Origin: Alphaproteobacteria bacterium
Lineage (GTDB): Bacteria; Pseudomonadota; Alphaproteobacteria; TMED109
Direction: 5' to 3'
NCBI GenBank assembly: GCA_022824395.1
Contig: JAJDZX010000062.1
Location: forward strand, 1-57,552
Length of the DNA: 57,552 nucleotides
Every line of letters starts with the position of its first letter. The stretch's first letter is position 1. The notes under the pieces were generated by a model. It was not told the DNA's origin and ran no database searches. It worked only from the letters and a program-made list of their open reading frames with translations. A program made the translations under genes and the position numbers. Below are positions 34,756 through 43,729 of this stretch, piece after piece.

Positions 34756-35727
34756 CTACCCCGCCGCCATGTGACGCAGGCGGCGAATCTCGCTCCCCAA
34801 CGCAGCGCCGACCAGTTCGATCTGTTCGGGGCTGAAGCTCAGGGCCGCATCGTCGGCGTTCCCGGATACCGGCACGACATCGCACCGATACCGCTCGGCC
34901 TCGGGCAGGCGCGCATTCACGCGCGCGAGCGTGGGGGCCAGACGGTCGCACATGGCCTGCTGGCAGGCAGGATCGGGATAGACGCGCTCCGGCGGTTGCT
35001 CCGGCAGTCCGACGCAGAGCGCGTCCGAGAGAATCCGGCCGGCCTTGCCGATCCTCCGGTTCAGGGCCGCCTGCAGGGCAAGCTCCGCCCGAGTCATGCC
35101 GCGGTTGATCTTGGGCGCCCGCGGCGGGATCAGGGGGGGAGGCGGGCGACCCAGCCAGGCGCGGAGGGGGGTCAGCAGGTCGTGGCGATGCCGCTCGTAG
35201 TTCAGACAAGTCAACCGGACCCCTTCCAGTGACCTGAACATGTCGAGAAACTGCGCGACCCGCTCCGGCACGCTGTATTTCTCGAAGAACGCCTCGATCG
35301 GCGCGCTGCCGCCGCCCCGTTTCAGGTACTGCTGCCACAGCGAAGCCGCGTGGCCCACCGGGTTGCGGATGAAGAGCAGGATCTCGACCCGCTCAAAACC
35401 GGCGCCCAGCACCGCCTGCGGCAGCGCGCCCGGGTCGTCGTACTCGCTGAGACGGGGAAAGAACTCTTCCGACGACAAGACCGCCCCCGCCGGGCGGGCG
35501 TTGCGGCGAATGGCGTGAAGGCCCGCCTGCAGCGCCTCGACCGGGCCGGCGGCCAACGCCAGACCGTTGCCCTGCCCGATCTCGGCCCCCTGTTCATCCC
35601 CGATACCGTCGAACGTTGGGTAGACCAGGCCGCACTCGGCCAGCGCTGCAGTGTTCTCGCGAAGCACCGCCTGGACCCACGATGTGCCGGTCTTGCTGTG
35701 CCCGGCATGCAGGTAGAGGACAGGCAT
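34756..35727 (-). CDS. Sulfotransferase-family protein
   Basis: 323 residues from the ATG at 35727; an upstream ATG at 35769 adds 14 residues, and neither has a strong site. The 5'-phosphosulfate loop is LHAGHSKTGTSWVQ near the N-terminus, and a 3'-phosphate-type motif, ILLFIRNPVGHAASLW, is near residue 110. The family transfers sulfate from PAPS to hydroxyl or amine groups. The remainder is helical with LNYERH typical of the fold. It lies 189 bases upstream of the small ORF-TfuA-YcaO unit on the same strand. If in the same transcript it could sulfate the peptide or a polysaccharide (inference). Confidence 0.8.
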   Translation of the reverse strand: MPVLYLHAGHSKTGTSWVQAVLRENTAALAECGLVYPTFDGIGDEQGAEIGQGNGLALAAGPVEALQAGLHAIRRNARPAGAVLSSEEFFPRLSEYDDPGALPQAVLGAGFERVEILLFIRNPVGHAASLWQQYLKRGGGSAPIEAFFEKYSVPERVAQFLDMFRSLEGVRLTCLNYERHRHDLLTPLRAWLGRPPPPLIPPRAPKINRGMTRAELALQAALNRRIGKAGRILSDALCVGLPEQPPERVYPDPACQQAMCDRLAPTLARVNARLPEAERYRCDVVPVSGNADDAALSFSPEQIELVGAALGSEIRRLRHMAAG

Positions 35728-36221
35728 GGCCGACAAGGCCCCTTTCGTGTCGGGCTGCCCGGGAAACATAGCAGGTTCCGTGGACCCCAACGCGAATTCA
35801 ACCGCATAGCACCGGCCGGCCCGGCCGCGCAATCGAGACCCGCCTGCCGGAATCGCCTGACCATGCGCGCGCCGGGGTCTGCGTTCCGCGCCTTCGCAGC
35901 TCCGGGGCTGGAGCCTGTCGGCGTCGGAGTTGCGGGTTGAAGGAACGCTGGTTCCCGAGGCCGCCCCGGCAAGCGGGTCACCCACGCGTCCGGGAAGGCC
36001 GATGCGAAGTGGGTGCGGGGGCCTTTCGGATGGCCCGCGCAGCGATCTTGCGCCGTTTCTGACGAACGCTCGTGGACTGGACCCAGGCGACTGGCATCCT
36101 GCGTGGTACCGCGTCACGGCGAGAGGACACCGGAGATCGCTACCTTCAGGCGGAGCCCATCCTTCCTCTTCCGATCGACCGCTGCCTGAGCGGGCCCTGT
36201 TCCCCCTTGCGCGTGACGCAG
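35728..36221. other. Non-coding stretch, nothing recognised
   Basis: 494 bases between the stop of the substrate-binding protein gene and the start of the sulfotransferase. Frames are shadows. It would be expected to hold the promoter of the sulfotransferase/YcaO operon, but no clear element is visible. Confidence 0.35.
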
Positions 36222-37283
36222 TCAGTTCGTCTCGACGAAGCTGGTGTCCACGATCTGCTCCATCGTGACGGTCTCTGCCACCAGGCCTTGCGACTGGTGC
36301 CATTCAAGCTGGTGCTCGATGCTCTCGAGATCGAGCGATGCGCCCGGATTGAAGTACATGGCGCCTGCCTTGATGGACGGCGCCGCGTTCGCAAATGTGC
36401 GCGAGACATGGACGTACTTGTGGATGAGCTCGACCATGGCCTCGGTCGCCGCGGCGTCCCTGGATGGGTCCAGCATCACCCGGTTGAAGTCCGCCATTCC
36501 CCTCGAGTATGCGCGGAGAAACCGCTTCACCAGATCCGGCCTTTCCCTGATGTTCTCGGCCGAGCCCATCAGCACGGTGACCTGGTGGTCGGGTCGATAG
36601 TCGCGCATCCAGCCGATGATCTTGCCCGCGCCGATCTGGTCCAGAGGCTTGGCGACGTGCGGTATCATGAACATCGCGTCGACCTGGCCGGATCTGAAAG
36701 CGTCGATCATCGCGCTCACCTTGTGTAGCGGCCGCACCGCGATGTCCTCGATCGAATAACCGAACTGCTCCGCCAGCACGCCGCCCATGTAATGGAAGGT
36801 CGAGCCCAGCTGAGTCAACGCCAGCGACTTGCCCTTGAGTTGTTCGGGTGAGGTGAAACCCGCCTCCCAGGCCTTCATCGAAGCCATGATGGCCATGCCG
36901 TCGAAATCCTGGTGTTCGCGCAGGACTCCGCCGACGGCCTTGATCGCACCCTCGGCAGCAAGATTCATGTAGTCGCTGGTGACGCCCGCGACCGCGAAAT
37001 CGATGTCGCCCGCGGCTAGGGCCGCAGCGGAATGCGCGGCCGCCTGGAAGAAGCGGAATTCCACGTCCAGGCCTTCCTCGCTGAAATAACCGTTCTCAAG
37101 GGCGATGAAGCCCCCGCTGTGCGAGGTGAAGCGGAGCGCTCCGACGGAGAGCTTGTCGGCGGCCACCGCAATATCCGCGACCCCGGCCGCAACGACCAGC
37201 GCCGCCACGGCAACGCACGAGAGCCCGCCCGGCATGTGGAGCGGGCACCGTCGCGGCGCTTGGGACTTGCCGACGTCTCTCAT
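36222..37283 (-). CDS. NitT/TauT-type ABC substrate-binding protein
   Basis: 353 residues with an N-terminal signal peptide ending about IAVAADKLSVG. The fold markers of the SsuA/ThiY-like group are visible: FIALENGYFSEEGLDVEF, AAGDIDFAVAGVTSD, LKGKSLALTQLGST and VDAMFMIPH. Such proteins bind nitrate, sulfonates, taurine, thiamine precursors or similar small molecules in the periplasm. No permease or ATPase gene is adjacent, so it is an orphan here and its ligand cannot be inferred. It is divergent from the second b561 gene and shares its AT-rich intergenic region with the 11-mer. Confidence 0.85.
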   Translation of the reverse strand: MRDVGKSQAPRRCPLHMPGGLSCVAVAALVVAAGVADIAVAADKLSVGALRFTSHSGGFIALENGYFSEEGLDVEFRFFQAAAHSAAALAAGDIDFAVAGVTSDYMNLAAEGAIKAVGGVLREHQDFDGMAIMASMKAWEAGFTSPEQLKGKSLALTQLGSTFHYMGGVLAEQFGYSIEDIAVRPLHKVSAMIDAFRSGQVDAMFMIPHVAKPLDQIGAGKIIGWMRDYRPDHQVTVLMGSAENIRERPDLVKRFLRAYSRGMADFNRVMLDPSRDAAATEAMVELIHKYVHVSRTFANAAPSIKAGAMYFNPGASLDLESIEHQLEWHQSQGLVAETVTMEQIVDTSFVETN

Positions 37284-37391
37284 TTGACCGGTATCAACAG
37301 CCGTACGCCGCCGCGCGCCCGCGGCCTGCCCATCGCCTGCGAGGCCGAAGCGGGCGGAATACGCTGGAAGCGATCGTGCTTATCATCGCAA

Positions 37392-37402
37392 TATGATTGC
37401 AT
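37392..37402. promoter_or_regulatory. Repeated 11-mer upstream of cytochrome b561 genes (copy 2)
   Basis: TATGATTGCAT, identical to 6284-6294, 157 bases ahead of the b561 start at 37559 and in an AT-rich divergent intergenic region. Likely part of a promoter or operator. Confidence 0.3.
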
Positions 37403-37558
37403 CGGTGAATTATACGATAACTGCATGTAGCGGAGATTCATGGGGCGACACTCCGCGGCATCGTGCGGCGACGAACGAGTGCGTTCGGGAGCACCCGCCA
37501 GGAAGCATCACCAGCCCGAGCCGGCCGTGCCCGCATCCGATGCTCCCGGCCTACTGAC

Positions 37559-38086
37559 ATGTCCACGGTCAAGTACAGCTTCCCGGCCCGCGTTCTGCAT
37601 TGGGTGATGGCGTTCGGCTTCGTGTTCATGTGGGGCTGTGGCTACGTGATGACGACGCTGGTCGCGGAGGACGGCCCGCTCGAGGAACTGCTGTTCGACC
37701 TGCACATCACGGTCGGCGTGACCCTGATCGTGGTGCTGGTCGTGCGCATCGCCGTCCGGACGTTCAGCCCGCCGCCGCCCCTGCCGCGCGGCATGCCGCC
37801 GTGGGAGCGCACGGGTGCCCACCTGGGGCATGCGGCGCTGTACGCGCTGCCGGCGATCGTGATGACGCTGGGCTGGGCGGAGGTGGAACTCTCCGGCCAT
37901 ACGATCAAGTGGTTCGGCTATGCGCTGCCGACGCTATCGGAGGCGGACGAGGCTTGGTCGGGGCGGGCGGAGTTCCTGCACCGTTGGCTGGCGTACCTGA
38001 TGCTGGCGGTGGCGGTGGTGCATGTCGCGGCGGTCGCCAAGCACCGCTGGCTGGATCGGCGGGACGTGCTGGGGCGGATGCTGTGA
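37559..38086 (+). CDS. Cytochrome b561 family membrane protein (second copy)
   Basis: 175 residues from the ATG at 37559. It has four transmembrane helices with the heme-ligand histidines in VLHWVMAFGF, LHITVGV, HLGHAAL and AKHRWLDR. It is close to the protein at 6503 along its length, except for the loop after residue 125 (LPTLSEADEAWSG). The role is membrane electron transfer, possibly to an oxidase such as the flavoproteins of this region (inference). Downstream are two decayed genes, so any original partner may be lost. Confidence 0.88.
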   Translation: MSTVKYSFPARVLHWVMAFGFVFMWGCGYVMTTLVAEDGPLEELLFDLHITVGVTLIVVLVVRIAVRTFSPPPPLPRGMPPWERTGAHLGHAALYALPAIVMTLGWAEVELSGHTIKWFGYALPTLSEADEAWSGRAEFLHRWLAYLMLAVAVVHVAAVAKHRWLDRRDVLGRML

Positions 38087-38299
38087 GCCGTGGCCCGTGT
38101 TGGCTGCGCCCGCTGGCGACGCGCTTTCGGGATGTACGGCGGATGCCGGGGATCACGGCGCTGGTGCGCACCGGCATCGTCGTCGAGCGGACGGAACAGG
38201 TGCCCTGTTTCATCGCTGGCCTCCTGAATCCCGTCGTCGTCCGTCGTGACCACGGAGCGGCGGCATGCATTTGCGAGCTCGAACAGAACAGCTCAGTTC

Positions 38300-38490
38300 G
38301 GACGCTCCCCGCCTCGTCGGCATCGATCTCGGCCGCCACGGCGCCGGCGGTCCGGTTTGCCAGCGCGTGCCCGCAGGTCGAATGGTGGGAGCGTTTGATC
38401 TGGGCGGCCGGATCCTGGGGCCGTGCCCGAAGCTGCGCCTTCGCGCAGTGGAGGAGCGCTTCCTCCACTGTCACCTTGAGGACGGAAACA
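38300..38490 (-). pseudogene. PNPOx-like flavin protein C-terminal fragment
   Basis: On the minus strand the frame reads LKVTVEEALLHCAKAQLRAR, then PQDPAAQIKRSHH. In pyridoxamine-phosphate-oxidase-like proteins the C-terminus reads VEEAFLHCAKAxxRxxLWDP, followed by a short tail with ADQT. Only this end remains; the upstream part is replaced by a plus-strand remnant. Tentative. Confidence 0.4.
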
Positions 38491-38557
38491 GGCCTGTGGC
38501 ATCAAGCGGCGACGAACGATCCTGCACATCGGGATATGGCGCTTCCTGCGTATGTGA

Positions 38558-38890
38558 TTGCGCCGAGGATTCGTGGAAGGCTTCGGAACTGAAGTGGCCA
38601 AGTCCTTTTCGATTGCAGGGCGCATGGCCAAACTGGGGTCGGGGACCGAGCGGCGCCTCAGGCCGAACAACCGCCACCTGGTAGAGACCTATTCCCTGGT
38701 GGCCTGCGGTCGGACGGCGACGGATGGAAGGTCAGCCCGCACATCCGGTTCATTCACGCGCGCACCAGGAAGTTGCTGGCGGAATTCGACGCTTGGGACT
38801 ATGAGGCCGAGAGCACACCGCTCAGCGCGGCGCATGTCGGCGGCATATCGTCCTTTACCTTCTCCGTCTGCCGGTTCGCACACGCCTTGT
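38558..38890 (+). pseudogene. MpaB/DUF2236-like oxygenase fragment, frameshifted
   Basis: One frame gives GFGTEVAKSFSIAGRM and RRLRPNNRHLVETYSL. After a shift near 38697 another frame gives GDGWKVSPHIRFIHARTRKL, then EFDAWDYEAESTPLSAAHVG. Together they match the heme-binding DUF2236 oxygenase pattern (NNRHLxE, WKLSxRxRLxHAxVRxLL, WDxxAWGxPLSAAH). Both ends are missing. A dead gene. Confidence 0.55.
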
Positions 38891-38948
38891 CAGTGGGCTC
38901 GAAGACCACTGCCGGGGAGCGCGGCGGCGGTGCTTCAGCGGAAAGTCC

Positions 38949-39071
38949 ATGTTCGTCCAGGACAGTTTCTCTCAGGATTCCGGCTCGGCCCACTACGACA
39001 ACGAAGACGTCTGCTACAGGTTGCCGGACCCTGCGCGGGCAGCGCGGCAGAGTCCCTGGCAACTCGCGTAG
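38949..39071 (+). CDS. Doubtful 40-residue ORF ahead of FAD oxidase 2
   Basis: The ATG at 38949 has GGAAAG about five bases upstream, and the stop is 36 bases before the FAD oxidase start. The product is polar and acidic with one Cys (MFVQDSFSQDSG, then HYDNEDVCYRLPDP). It has no leader motif or homologue known to me. It could be a small partner, or the leftover end of the broken gene before it. Confidence 0.2.
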   Translation: MFVQDSFSQDSGSAHYDNEDVCYRLPDPARAARQSPWQLA

Positions 39072-39107
39072 CGAAGCTGGGCGCGCCGGTGTGCGGAGGT
39101 TCCTGAC

Positions 39108-40499
39108 ATGACGGACAGGAAGAAGGTCGTCGTCGTCGGAGGCGGCACGTCGGGGCTGGCCGCCGCGTATTCGCTGCTCTGTTCGAAGGAAGACGTCGAG
39201 GTAACCGTTCTCGAGGCGGCCGACCGGGCCGGCGGCCGCATTGCAGGCGAAGAGGCGGGAGGGTTCTTTATCGATACCGGGGCCGAGTTATTCATCGAGT
39301 CCTACGGCACGGTTCGGAAGTTGGCCGAGAGTCTCGGCATTCCATTGAAGCGCCCGCCCTACGTCAAGGGCGGCCTGATGTACAGCAACGGGCGCTTCCA
39401 TGGAATTTATATGGGAGGAACCTGGAAGCAGAGACTGGAAACGCTCAAGACATTGCTTCTGTTCCGGGTGTTTTCACCGAAGGCGACTTTGCAGATGCTG
39501 CGGTTCATCAGGATGATGAGGAAACGCGGCAATGAGCTGAGCATCGAAGACCCGGCGAAGCTGGCGGCATTCGATAGCGAGGGAAGTTTCGCGGCATTCA
39601 TGGACGACCATTCGCTGGGCGATTACGTGAACGAGGCGAGCCATGTGAACATTGCCGCCTATACCGGCGCCTATCCTGAAGAAGTCGGCGCTGCCTACGG
39701 CATGTCGGTGCTGTGGAATTTTCTGCTGAACCCGGCGGAAAGCGTCTGCTTGCCGGAAAGGGGCGTCGGGTCGTTCGCCACGGCACTCGTGCGCGCAACG
39801 GACGAGGTCACGAGGCTTTCGACGCCGGTGCAGCGGATCGTCGTTGAAGATGGTATCGCAAGGGGCGCCGTTACGGAGGCAGGGGAGAACATCGCGGCAG
39901 ATGCGGTCATCTGCGCCACGCCGGCCACGACCGCAACCTGGATCGTTCCCGGCCTGCCGCCGGATGTCCGGGACGTATTGAGCCGGATCTCCTATTCGAC
40001 CGTCGTAAAGGTGGTCATGGGGCTGGACGCCGAATTGTTCCCGCGGGGCACATTCGCCGCCGCCTTCCCGAAGCACTCCGGTTCGTTTCTCCTCGGGATC
40101 GCAAACGTCAAATGCGTGGCGCCGGGCGTTGCGCCGGAGGGCAAGAACCTGTTGCAAGCCGTCACGGTCGGGGACAATGCGTGCAGCCTTTTGCCCCTGA
40201 CCGACGACGAGATCGAGACAAAGGTGATCGGGGAAGTTCGGAAGTACTTTCCCGCCATGCCGCAAACCCCGCACTTGGCGCGCGTCTACAGATGGAAGGA
40301 AGCACTTTGCATCGCGTCGGGGGGAATGTTGCGGGATGTCCTGAAGATAAGGACGAACGGCCTGGACGGCGTCGAGGGATTGTTCCTGGCCGGCGACTAC
40401 ATGCGGGTGCCGATATCCAATGGCGCGCTGGAAAGCGGCATCGACGCCGCGGGCGACAGCCTGTCCTTCCTCCGGCAGACGGCAGCGGGCGCGGACTGA
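39108..40499 (+). CDS. FAD-dependent amine oxidase / protoporphyrinogen-oxidase-like protein 2
   Basis: 463 residues with GGAGG seven bases before the ATG. It has the N-terminal FAD fold VVVVGGGTSGLAAAYS, then VLEAADRAGGRI, and the C-terminal FAD motif GLFLAGDYMRVPISNGALESG. It is paralogous to the protein at 26280 over its full length, including the unusual ARVYRWKEALCIASGGMLRD stretch, so both probably act on similar substrates. The superfamily includes amine oxidases, desaturases and HemY. No heme or carotenoid genes are nearby, which leaves a specialised oxidation in this region as the likeliest role (inference). Confidence 0.82.
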   Translation: MTDRKKVVVVGGGTSGLAAAYSLLCSKEDVEVTVLEAADRAGGRIAGEEAGGFFIDTGAELFIESYGTVRKLAESLGIPLKRPPYVKGGLMYSNGRFHGIYMGGTWKQRLETLKTLLLFRVFSPKATLQMLRFIRMMRKRGNELSIEDPAKLAAFDSEGSFAAFMDDHSLGDYVNEASHVNIAAYTGAYPEEVGAAYGMSVLWNFLLNPAESVCLPERGVGSFATALVRATDEVTRLSTPVQRIVVEDGIARGAVTEAGENIAADAVICATPATTATWIVPGLPPDVRDVLSRISYSTVVKVVMGLDAELFPRGTFAAAFPKHSGSFLLGIANVKCVAPGVAPEGKNLLQAVTVGDNACSLLPLTDDEIETKVIGEVRKYFPAMPQTPHLARVYRWKEALCIASGGMLRDVLKIRTNGLDGVEGLFLAGDYMRVPISNGALESGIDAAGDSLSFLRQTAAGAD

Positions 40500-40661
40500 G
40501 GGTCCGCCCTTCCTGCGCCGCAGCGGGGCGCGCCGCAGGGCCAGACGCGCGGGGCGCGAGCGCGACGTTGGCGGCTCTTCCCGCCGAGCACGGGCGGGGG
40601 CTGGCGTTTGCGCTCGGCCCCACCATTGTCGCGACGTTCAGCAGGGTCGCCTGCACCGCGC

Positions 40662-40925
40662 TCAGCTGTCGGCGGGCATGGCCAAGCAGTAGCCGACGGC
40701 GCGTTGGTTGACGATCCGGACCGGCGTCGCGGCGCAGTCGCCGAGCTTGCGGCGCAGATTGCTCACGAACATGCGCACCAGGCCCGAGTCGGCGCCTTCG
40801 TGCCGGTTCCAGACCTGGCGCAGCATCCGATCGTAGGTCACCACCTTGCCGGCGTTGAGCGTGAGCACACGCAGCAATTCGTACTCGGTGGCGGTCAGAT
40901 CGATGATGCGGCCCGCCGCTTTCAC
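40662..40925 (-). pseudogene. OmpR-type DNA-binding domain fragment
   Basis: 87 residues of winged-helix output domain only: LTATEYELLRVLTLNAGKVV, then LVRMFVSNLRRKLGD and VGYCLAMP. It resembles the last 85 residues of the kinase-regulator at 41393 (THKEFELLRLLSVNAGRVV, LVRIFVRTLRQKLGD). The receiver domain is missing, so it is probably a truncated duplicate in inverted orientation. A short DNA-binding protein started from the GTG at 40925 cannot be excluded. Confidence 0.6.
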
Positions 40926-41392
40926 ACACCGTCTCCCGGGTTAGGCCGTGGCATTGCCGCCGGCGGGTCGCGCCTGGCGATTGCGCGGACGTGGACATTT
41001 TGTCCGCGACGTACTGCATTCCGCCTGTTGACTTGACCACGTGGTGATCCGTGTGCCCGGCGCGGGTACCGGAATTCCGACCGACCTGCGTTTGGCGCGG
41101 CCCTCAGTGCGCCCCCCTGGCTGCGCGTCGCCGGCAATACTGCGGCCGGTGGTGGTCGTCTACCTCGTAAATGACTCTTTGCGTGTGCATGAGGGACGGT
41201 CTCCGCCCGGGCAAGGGCGACGCGCCCGTCTATGCAAACCATGTGCGATACCCTGCTTTCATATGATTACAATAAAGGGCAGGTGCAGGGCTGTGCCGCA
41301 GGCGCCAGCGATCGCATGTGGCAGCCTGCCGGGTCCGATCGTCGGCTGGCCGGCCTGGTGCCGGTGATGCCCGAGGGAGGGAGCGACCCGTG
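40926..41392. other. Intergenic region ahead of the sensor kinase
   Basis: No gene. An AT-rich stretch at about 41235-41275 contains TATGATTACAA, resembling the 11-mer at 6284 and 37392, and is the probable promoter area of the kinase. Confidence 0.35.
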
Positions 41393-43729
41393 ATGCAGCA
41401 CGATGCCGACCCGCAGGACGGACCTGAGCGGAAGGAGCCCGACAGTTCGCGCGACCGCGCGTCGACGCTGGCCGCGGCGATCCTGGAGATCAGCGAAAGC
41501 CTTGATCCGGACACGGTGGTGCGACGGATCGTCGAGGTCGCCCAGGGCCTGACGGGCGCGCGCCTGGGCATCATCGCCACGATCGACGAGTCGGGGGCGC
41601 CCGGGGAGTTCTTCTTCTCGGGGTACACGGACGAGGAGCAGCGCGAGATGCTCGCCTGGCCGCACAGCCTGCAGCTCTTCGAGCACTTCCGCGAGCTGCC
41701 CGGGCCGCTGCGCCAGGGGGATTTCGCGGAATACGCCCGGACGCTCGGCATGACGCCGCTGCCGAGTTTCGCCATGGCGTTCCAGGGCACGCCGATGCGC
41801 CACCGGGACGTGAACCTCGGCTACTTCTTCCTTGGCGGGAAGGCGGGCGGCGAGGCATTCACCGACGCGGACGAGGAGACGCTGGTGCTGTTCGCGTCGC
41901 AGGCCGCGGCGGCGGTCGCGAACGCCCGCACGCACCGGAGCGAGCAGCGCGCGCGGACGGATCTCGAGGCCCTGATCGAGACCTCGCCGGTGGGGGTGGT
42001 GGTCTTCGACGGGGAGAGCGGACGGATGGTGTCGTCCAACCGGGAGGCGCGGCGAATCGTCGAGAGCCTGCGCACGGCGGGGCGGCCGCTGGAGGAATTG
42101 CTCGAGGTCATCGTCTGCCGCCGCGCGGACGGGCGCGAGGTGTCGCTCGCGAAGCTGCCGCTGGGGGTGCAGTTCGCGAACGCCGAGACCGTGCGAGCCG
42201 AGGAGGTCGTGCTCTCGGTTCCCGACGGGCGTAGCGTGAGAACGTTGATCAACGCCACGCCGACCGATACCGAAGGTCCCGGCGCGGGGTCGGTGGTGGT
42301 CACCCTGCAGGACCTCGCGCCGCTCGACGAGATCGAGCGGATGCGCACGGAGTTCCTAGGCTTGGTGAGCCACGAGCTGCGCGCGCCGCTCACGTCGATC
42401 AAGGGATCGGCAGTCACGCTGCTGGAGCAGGCGGCCGGGCTGGACCCGGCCGAGATGCGCGAGTTCGTCCGCATCATCGTCGAACAGGCGGAACAGATGC
42501 GGAGCCTCATCACGGACCTCCTCGACACGGGGCGGATCGATTCGGGCACGCTCTCGGTCTCGCCCGAGCCCTCGGCGGCGGCAGACCTGGTGGAGCGGGC
42601 CCGGAGCACCTTCCTGACCGGCGATACCCGACGCGGCATCGTCGTTGACCTGGCGGATGACCTGCCCCCCGTCATGGCGGACCGGCGGCGCGTGGTGCAG
42701 GTGCTAAACAATCTCCTGGCCAACGCCGCCCGGCACACAGAGCCTGCCGCCGTGATCCGCGTGGCGGTCGTGCGCGAGGCCGAGCAGGTCGCGTTCTCGG
42801 TTGCCGACGACGGGGAGGGGGTCGCGCTTGAACTGCTGCCGCGCCTCTTCCAGAAGCATGTGGCCGGTGCTGGCGGCGCTGCCAGCCACGGCCTGGGGCT
42901 CGCCATCTGCAAGGGGCTCGTTGAGGCGCACGGCGGGCGCATCCGCGCGGCCAGCGACGGCCCGGGCCAGGGGACCACGATCACCTTCACGATCCCGGTG
43001 GCCGCGGAGGTCGCAGCCCGCGGCGCGCCGTCGGCCGCGGCGCCGGAGGAGCGGCAGCGCATCCTGGTGGTCGACGACGACCCGCGGACCCTCCGCTTCG
43101 TGCGCGACACGCTGACCGGGGCAGGCTACGCGCCGCTCGTGACCGGCGCACCGGACGACCTCGCGGGGCTGATCCGCGCGGAGCGGCCGGAGCTCGTGCT
43201 CCTTGACCTCATGCTGCCCGGGCGCGACGGGATCGAGCTGCTGCAGGAGATTCCGGAGCTCTCGGACCTGCCGGTGATCTTCATCTCGGGCTACGGCCGC
43301 GACGAGACGGTGGCGCGGGCGTTCGAGCTGGGCGCCGACGACTACATCGTGAAGCCCTTCTCGCCGACGGAACTGGTCGCGCGCATCCGCGCGGTCCTGC
43401 GCCGGCACCAGGAGCCCGAGACGTTTGTGCTGGGCGAGCTCGAGGTCGAGTACGAGCGCCGCCGGGTCACGGTGGGCGGTACCGAGGTAAAGCTGACCCA
43501 CAAGGAGTTCGAGTTGCTGCGCCTGCTGTCGGTGAATGCCGGACGGGTTGTGCACTTCGAGACGCTCCTGCGCCGGATCTGGGACGGGCGCGAAAGCGCG
43601 GACGCGAACCTGGTCCGGATCTTCGTGCGGACCCTGCGGCAGAAGCTCGGCGACAGCGCGGAGGATCCGACCTGGATCTTCAACCACCGCGGCGTCGGCT
43701 ACCGGATACCGAGGCCCGACCGACGCTGA
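41393..43729 (+). CDS. Histidine kinase fused to OmpR-type response regulator
   Basis: 778 residues from the ATG at 41393 (GGAGGGAG ahead; an in-frame GTG lies directly before). Domains in order: a GAF-like sensor (about 20-185), a PAS-like segment (about 190-300), HisKA with SHELRAPL near residue 325, and HATPase with N box NNLLANAARH, VADDGEGV and GLGLAICKG. A receiver follows (VVDDDP, phospho-Asp in LLDLMLPG near 605, Lys in YIVKPF), then a winged-helix DNA-binding domain at the end. No membrane helix: a soluble sensor able to act directly on DNA. Kinase, receiver and DNA-binding output in one chain is uncommon. Target genes unknown; the peptide clusters are possible. Confidence 0.9.
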   Translation: MQHDADPQDGPERKEPDSSRDRASTLAAAILEISESLDPDTVVRRIVEVAQGLTGARLGIIATIDESGAPGEFFFSGYTDEEQREMLAWPHSLQLFEHFRELPGPLRQGDFAEYARTLGMTPLPSFAMAFQGTPMRHRDVNLGYFFLGGKAGGEAFTDADEETLVLFASQAAAAVANARTHRSEQRARTDLEALIETSPVGVVVFDGESGRMVSSNREARRIVESLRTAGRPLEELLEVIVCRRADGREVSLAKLPLGVQFANAETVRAEEVVLSVPDGRSVRTLINATPTDTEGPGAGSVVVTLQDLAPLDEIERMRTEFLGLVSHELRAPLTSIKGSAVTLLEQAAGLDPAEMREFVRIIVEQAEQMRSLITDLLDTGRIDSGTLSVSPEPSAAADLVERARSTFLTGDTRRGIVVDLADDLPPVMADRRRVVQVLNNLLANAARHTEPAAVIRVAVVREAEQVAFSVADDGEGVALELLPRLFQKHVAGAGGAASHGLGLAICKGLVEAHGGRIRAASDGPGQGTTITFTIPVAAEVAARGAPSAAAPEERQRILVVDDDPRTLRFVRDTLTGAGYAPLVTGAPDDLAGLIRAERPELVLLDLMLPGRDGIELLQEIPELSDLPVIFISGYGRDETVARAFELGADDYIVKPFSPTELVARIRAVLRRHQEPETFVLGELEVEYERRRVTVGGTEVKLTHKEFELLRLLSVNAGRVVHFETLLRRIWDGRESADANLVRIFVRTLRQKLGDSAEDPTWIFNHRGVGYRIPRPDRR

